From contig NZ_BAABRO010000020.1 in assembly GCF_039545035.1 (NCBI RefSeq), forward strand, positions 1 through 64,000: DNA of 64,000 nucleotides, given 5' to 3'. Both the position numbers and the translations under genes were made by a program. The DNA comes from Novipirellula caenicola (GTDB taxonomy: Bacteria > Planctomycetota > Planctomycetia > Pirellulales > Pirellulaceae). A model generated the notes under the pieces. It was not told the origin of the DNA. It saw only the letters and a program-made list of their open reading frames with translations, and did no database searches. Of this stretch, positions 60,107 through 64,000 are shown piece by piece. The number at the start of each line of letters is the position of its first letter. Within the stretch, counting starts at the first letter, position 1.

Positions 60107-62140
60107 ATGACCGAGACACCTGCATTGATTGAATCCGACCGGTTCGATAACGAGTTATCGATGGATATATTGAAAACATTGCAAGCGGACCATTCGCGTC
60201 ATGATTTTTTAGACGTGGCGATTCCCGGGGTCTTGCAGTCGATGGGCGGAACCTTGGGCGGGTTGGTCAGCCAACGCAGTGGCAAATGGACTCCGGAATG
60301 CTGGGTCGGCGAAAAAATGCCGTTTCCACCGGAATTGGTTGGGGAAGCGTTTGAGCGTGGGATCACCATTTCGGCGGACGGTTGGCATGCCATCCCCTTG
60401 GCGCAACCGCAACACAGCGGCACCGCGGTTGGCGAACCGTCGCCCAGTTCCGCATTGGTGATGCGATTGGCCGATGATTTGAGTCACCGCGAACCGTCCC
60501 GATCGGTACCGCATACCCAACCGATTGCCGACATGTTATCCGCGGCGCTGCACCGCATCGACGCACACGACCGTAATCTGCAGCGAATCGAGCAATTGTC
60601 CTCAGTGCTGCGTGCTGCGGCTCAGTGGCAGCAACTTGATGACGACGAAGCCTTGCTGCAGCGGATCGCCGACACCGCCACGAAGCTGCTGCACTGCGAA
60701 CGCGCTAGCATCTTTTTGTGGGACCGACGTCGCAAGAAACTTGTGGGTCGCCCCGCACTTGGCGTCCAGGGCAAACCGCTCGAAGTGGACGACAAAGCGG
60801 GCGTGGTCGGCGAAGTGCTCAGCAGCGGCGAAGCCAAAATCTGGAATGGCAACAGCGACGACGATGAATCGCGAGTCAACCGCACGGTGGACCGCTCGCT
60901 CGAGTTCCAAACGCACTCGTTGGTGGCCGTCCCGATGTGCAACCCGGTGGCCCACTTTGGCGCCAACACCAAGCCGACCGCACACGGTCGCGAAGAGATC
61001 GTGGGTGTATTCGAAGCGATCAACCGTCGTAGCGGATCGTTCGATCAATCCGACGCCATGCTGCTTTCGGACTTGGCACTACATGCCGCCGCGGCGATCC
61101 ACAGTCTGCAAACGCGAAAATCACTGACCGATTCACGCGACCGATTGGTCGACGATGCCGCCGCCAAGACTCAATTGATCGGTGATCACCCGTCGATTGA
61201 CCAAGTGCGAAAGAACGCCCAGAAGGTTGCCGCAACCGATTTGACGGTACTGGTACTTGGCAACAATGGCACGGGCAAAGAGGTGCTGGCGCGACACATT
61301 CACTACGAAAGCAATCGTCGAAGCGGTCCGTTCATCGCCGTCAATTGCGCGGCGTTGGTCGAGTCATTGTTAGAAAGCGAATTGTTTGGTCACGAGAAAG
61401 GCTCGTTCACGGACGCCAGCCACACCCGTGTCGGCAAGTTCGAATTGGCCAACGGCGGAACGCTGTTCTTGGACGAAGTGGGCGACATGAGTCCCGGAGG
61501 CCAAGCGAAATTGCTGCGTGTGCTCGAAGACAAAGTTGTCATTCGCGTCGGTGGGTCGCAAACGATTCCCGTCGACGTCCGCGTGATCGCGGCGACCAAC
61601 CAACCGCTCGAACAACGGATTGCCGAGAAACGTTTTCGCGAGGATTTGTTCTTCCGGCTCAACGTGGTTTCGTTAACGCTTCCTTCGTTAGCCAAACGAG
61701 GCGAAGACGTGCTGCTGCTTGCCAATCATTTTTTAAAGCATTTCGCCTATCAAATCGGACGCACGGTTCCGACGCTCGATGCGAATGCAAAACTGATGAT
61801 GCTGTCGCACCCGTGGCCAGGAAATGTCCGTGAGCTGCGAAACACGATGGAACGTGTTTGCTATCTGTGCAGTGGTGATCGGATCGGAGTTGATGACTTG
61901 ATGTTGACCGGAAACACGCCACTGCAGTCGGGCGGCAATCGGGAAGCATCGTTTTTAACCAATGCTCCGCCGACGCTTTCCGATGCGACCCGCATCTATC
62001 AAATCGCCCATATCAATCAGGCAATCGAGAACTGTCGCGGCAATATGACCGAAGCCGCCGAGCGACTCGGGCTGCATCGCTCGAATCTGTATCGAAAAAT
62101 GCGTCAACTCGGGATGCCTACCTCGGGCGAAGGGGCATAA
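60107..62140 (+). CDS. GAF-AAA+-Fis transcriptional activator with a variant GAFTGA loop
   Basis: 677 residues. The N-terminal 170 residues are unassigned; a GAF domain follows (about 180-340). The sigma-54 AAA+ domain (about 360-590) has Walker A GNNGTGKE (385-392), EKGSFTDAS at 430-438, GGTLFLDEVGDMSPGGQ (Walker B) and the LFFRLNVVSLTLP sensor region. A C-terminal Fis-type HTH (NQAIENCRGNMTEAAERLG...) binds DNA. The sigma-54 contacting loop is normally GAFTGA; here it is GSFTDA (432-437). Some activators tolerate changes there, others no longer act with sigma-54. The gene is divergent from fabI with about 170 bp between them. Confidence 0.92.
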   Translation: MTETPALIESDRFDNELSMDILKTLQADHSRHDFLDVAIPGVLQSMGGTLGGLVSQRSGKWTPECWVGEKMPFPPELVGEAFERGITISADGWHAIPLAQPQHSGTAVGEPSPSSALVMRLADDLSHREPSRSVPHTQPIADMLSAALHRIDAHDRNLQRIEQLSSVLRAAAQWQQLDDDEALLQRIADTATKLLHCERASIFLWDRRRKKLVGRPALGVQGKPLEVDDKAGVVGEVLSSGEAKIWNGNSDDDESRVNRTVDRSLEFQTHSLVAVPMCNPVAHFGANTKPTAHGREEIVGVFEAINRRSGSFDQSDAMLLSDLALHAAAAIHSLQTRKSLTDSRDRLVDDAAAKTQLIGDHPSIDQVRKNAQKVAATDLTVLVLGNNGTGKEVLARHIHYESNRRSGPFIAVNCAALVESLLESELFGHEKGSFTDASHTRVGKFELANGGTLFLDEVGDMSPGGQAKLLRVLEDKVVIRVGGSQTIPVDVRVIAATNQPLEQRIAEKRFREDLFFRLNVVSLTLPSLAKRGEDVLLLANHFLKHFAYQIGRTVPTLDANAKLMMLSHPWPGNVRELRNTMERVCYLCSGDRIGVDDLMLTGNTPLQSGGNREASFLTNAPPTLSDATRIYQIAHINQAIENCRGNMTEAAERLGLHRSNLYRKMRQLGMPTSGEGA

Positions 62141-62388
62141 ATCGACGGTGCTTCCGATTTCAAACGCGTCCGATTCAGTCACGTCCGATTAAGGGATGTG
62201 TCATTGGCGATACTGGGCCATTTGCAACATCGGGGCCATTGACGTCGCTCGGGCACCACCTTTCCGAAGCAGCCGGGATCGCCTAAAAACAGGGCTCCGC
62301 GATCGATCACACGGTCGCATCTGCAACGAAAAATCCGCCCAGCCCCGCTGCGGTGGAGCATCTGTTCATAACAAGCCCCCCATCGGTC

Positions 62389-63129
62389 ATGCTCGAACCT
62401 CGCCGCACGCTTTACGGATCCCTCGATTGCATCGTCATCGACGGAGGCCCATCGCCCAAAGTCTTGGTCGTGCTGTGTCATGGCTACGGAGCTCCCGGCA
62501 CCGACCTTGCGTCGTTGGCGTTTGAATGGATCACGCTGCTGGGTGAAGACGCAGGTGATTTTCGCTTCGTGTTCCCTGCGGCACCGCAAACGTTGGCCGA
62601 AATGGGAATGCCCGACGGTCGTGCTTGGTGGCCGATCAACATGGCTCAACTTGCTCAACATGTCCAAACGTCGTCCTTCAGCGAACTTCATACTGCGGTC
62701 CCGCCAGGGATCGATGATGCGCGCGAACTGCTGAGCAAAAGTATCGAGGCGATGAAAGCAGAGATGGACGCACCATCCGCTCCGCTTGTGCTAGGCGGAT
62801 TTTCGCAAGGAGCGATGTTGACGCTTGATACGGCGCTTCGTGGGAAAATCGATCCCCCACAAATTTTGCTTTTGTTCTCCGGCACGTTGGTCTGTCAAAC
62901 GCACTGGACCGCATCGCTCAGCCGACTCAAGCAAACCCGGGTCTATCAATCGCATGGCAACGTCGACCCCATTTTGCCGTATTCCAGTGCGGTCGCGTTG
63001 TCCAATTGGCTAAGCGAAGCCGGCATCGAAACGGAATTTCATTCGTTTCGTGGAGGACACACCATCGATGGCGAATCGATCGAACAGACCGCAAAATGGA
63101 TGACCGCTTTGCCACGCGACTCGAACTAG
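62389..63129 (+). CDS. Carboxylesterase/phospholipase-like alpha/beta hydrolase
   Basis: 246 residues from MLEPRRTLYGSLD; GTG at 62353 would add 12. CHGYGAPGTDLASLAFEW forms the oxyanion region. GGFSQGAMLT is the nucleophile motif (GxSxG), VDPILPYSSAV holds the Asp, and FRGGHTIDG the His. This is the acyl-protein thioesterase/carboxylesterase family. No signal peptide is seen, so it is cytoplasmic. It follows the activator gene by about 250 bp on the same strand. Its stop overlaps that of the convergent LemA-like gene by 4 nt. Confidence 0.88.
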   Translation: MLEPRRTLYGSLDCIVIDGGPSPKVLVVLCHGYGAPGTDLASLAFEWITLLGEDAGDFRFVFPAAPQTLAEMGMPDGRAWWPINMAQLAQHVQTSSFSELHTAVPPGIDDARELLSKSIEAMKAEMDAPSAPLVLGGFSQGAMLTLDTALRGKIDPPQILLLFSGTLVCQTHWTASLSRLKQTRVYQSHGNVDPILPYSSAVALSNWLSEAGIETEFHSFRGGHTIDGESIEQTAKWMTALPRDSN

Positions 63130-63737
63130 TAGTCGCACTCCACGCTGGAACTGCTCGAATCGGGGGTCCAATCGATCAGTGGGCGATGGTTGGCATGAGA
63201 TCGAGTGACCATGCAAAGCAAGGATGGGATCGCAAGTTCGCGATGGGTCGCCATCGAAACCACCGCCAAGTTATACGAGACCATCGCTGCGTGCGATTTT
63301 TCTTGGGCGTCCGCCAACCCCTTCATGCACCCTTGGATTGATCCACGGGTTGCCAGGGCTTCGTTGTCCTCAATTCGCTTTACAAGTGACGAGGAAGTCA
63401 TCAGCAATTGACGCTGTGCGTCGGCAAGCGATGCTGCCGACGCGCGGTTGGAACTGTCCGAACGCAGTTTTTTCAACGCGTTATCCGATTTCCGAAACGC
63501 TTCGGACAGTTGAACCTGATGAGCCATCTCAAAGTCACTCGGCAATGCATCGAGCAGATGACCGACAATCAAATGTTCCTTTGCGATGGCTTCGACTAAA
63601 CACTCGAGCGACGAATCGCAGTGCTGCTGCATTTTGACCATTTGACGATAGGCCGTAGCAAGGGAGACGAGCCCAGCAAACATCGCCATCGCAGTTAAGA
63701 ACGCAATGATCTGTAGCAAAATCCCCCCCTCATCCAT
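63126..63737 (-). CDS. LemA-like membrane protein
   Basis: 203 residues. One N-terminal transmembrane helix (about 7-29) leads to an antiparallel helical bundle. SHAAMVSYNLAVVSMATHRELAIPSLLCM matches the LemA pattern (RxxYNxxVxxYNxxxxxxPxxxxA), and the earlier helices (HLIVGHLLDALPSDFEM) are more divergent. The function of LemA is unclear; it is often near HtpX-like proteases, none of which is here. The long tail HANHRPLIDWTPDSSSSSVECDY is atypical. Confidence 0.7.
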   Translation of the reverse strand: MDEGGILLQIIAFLTAMAMFAGLVSLATAYRQMVKMQQHCDSSLECLVEAIAKEHLIVGHLLDALPSDFEMAHQVQLSEAFRKSDNALKKLRSDSSNRASAASLADAQRQLLMTSSSLVKRIEDNEALATRGSIQGCMKGLADAQEKSHAAMVSYNLAVVSMATHRELAIPSLLCMVTRSHANHRPLIDWTPDSSSSSVECDY

Positions 63738-64000
63738 TCGTTGCTGATTGAAATCTCATTTGTAACATATCCTATCCCTTGACGTAATAAATTGAGTTCC
63801 ATCTTTTTCACAGGTTTGTATAAAAATACTGCAAGTTCGGCGCCATTTTCGAACTTGTCCCCAACTGCACCGCTGCGACAACCGCATGTGACCCGGGAAA
63901 AAAACGCGATAATATTAGAAACCACAAATCCCCCTGAGAACCAAAAACCTCAAATCGAGCAATAATCTATATCTTGGTATGATTTTCACATTGATATAGT
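63738..64000. other. Terminal intergenic stretch
   Basis: 263 bp, AT-richer than the rest. No gene is seen. It should hold the promoter of the LemA-like gene on the minus strand. Confidence 0.4.

Noticed and set aside
62179-62691. 170-codon minus-strand frame opposite the esterase start
   Set aside because: Frame shadow with no family similarity; the plus-strand esterase has a complete catalytic triad.

Overview
The window looks like a chromosomal segment of a planctomycete of the family Pirellulaceae (Rhodopirellula-like). This rests on family content, not on a search. It carries a YTV-repeat protein, a DUF1559 prepilin-like protein, a DUF1080 and sugar-dehydrogenase fusion, a sulfatase of planctomycete type, Ser/Thr kinases with planctomycete architecture, and dispersed intergenic repeats. 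I found no tRNA, rRNA or CRISPR array.

Layout. 1-2.7 kb is mobile DNA: the defective 3' part of an ISL3-type element and a complete IS4-family (IS50-like) element. Both sit in a tandem pair of about 130-bp dispersed repeats. 2.7-5.5 kb (minus) is a crotonase-cysC-AmpG-like transporter run. 5.8-7.8 kb (minus) is a 696-residue secreted YTV protein with two 14-residue repeat arrays of opposite charge character. 7.9-10.0 kb is a gene-poor stretch with decayed repeat elements. 10.0-11.8 kb (plus) is a PAS-GAF-receiver signalling protein. 11.8-14.7 kb (minus) holds a secreted hydrolase and a PhoD-like phosphatase. 14.9-18.1 kb (minus) is the pta-ackA acetate operon. 18.3-20.4 kb (minus) is an ABC-2 exporter, followed by a Gfo/Idh/MocA oxidoreductase. 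21.7-25.5 kb (plus) is a GH2 beta-galactosidase with a LamG-like insertion.

25.6-32.1 kb (minus) holds a DUF2185 protein, an O-methyltransferase, and a translationally coupled three-gene cluster: an ABC ATPase, an ABC-2 permease with a 270-residue loop carrying three HxH motifs, and a membrane-anchored helical/TPR-like protein. 32.4-35.3 kb holds folC, a small membrane protein and an Sfp-type phosphopantetheinyl transferase. 35.3-39.9 kb (minus) is a coupled pair of secreted amidohydrolase-like proteins with three domains in total, two of which lack the metal-binding HxH. 40-48.98 kb (minus) holds cardiolipin synthase with a hydrophilic insert, dprA, a DUF1559 protein, a Tet-like MFS transporter, a hydroxypyruvate-isomerase-like protein, and a membrane Ser/Thr kinase with a DNRLRE/CBM96-like C-terminus.

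49.5-51.4 kb (plus) is the DUF1080-dehydrogenase fusion. 51.6-53.9 kb (minus) holds a secreted FKBP isomerase, a second Ser/Thr kinase and rplU. 54.2-56.1 kb (plus) is a sulfatase. 56.1-59.9 kb (minus) holds a small hypothetical protein, a thioredoxin-like, prenyltransferase-fold and LolD-like ATPase run, and fabI. 60.1-63.1 kb (plus) holds a GAF-AAA+-Fis activator and an esterase. A LemA-like protein closes the window on the minus strand.

As a whole the region is housekeeping metabolism (acetate, folate, fatty acid, sulfate activation) mixed with polysaccharide scavenging (GH2, sulfatase, DUF1080 fusion, Gfo/Idh/MocA) and cell-envelope functions (YTV protein, exporters, membrane kinases, FKBP). 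The best candidates for undescribed biology are the charge-segregated YTV protein, the HxH-loop exporter with its anchored partner, and the kinase with a carbohydrate-binding-like outer domain.
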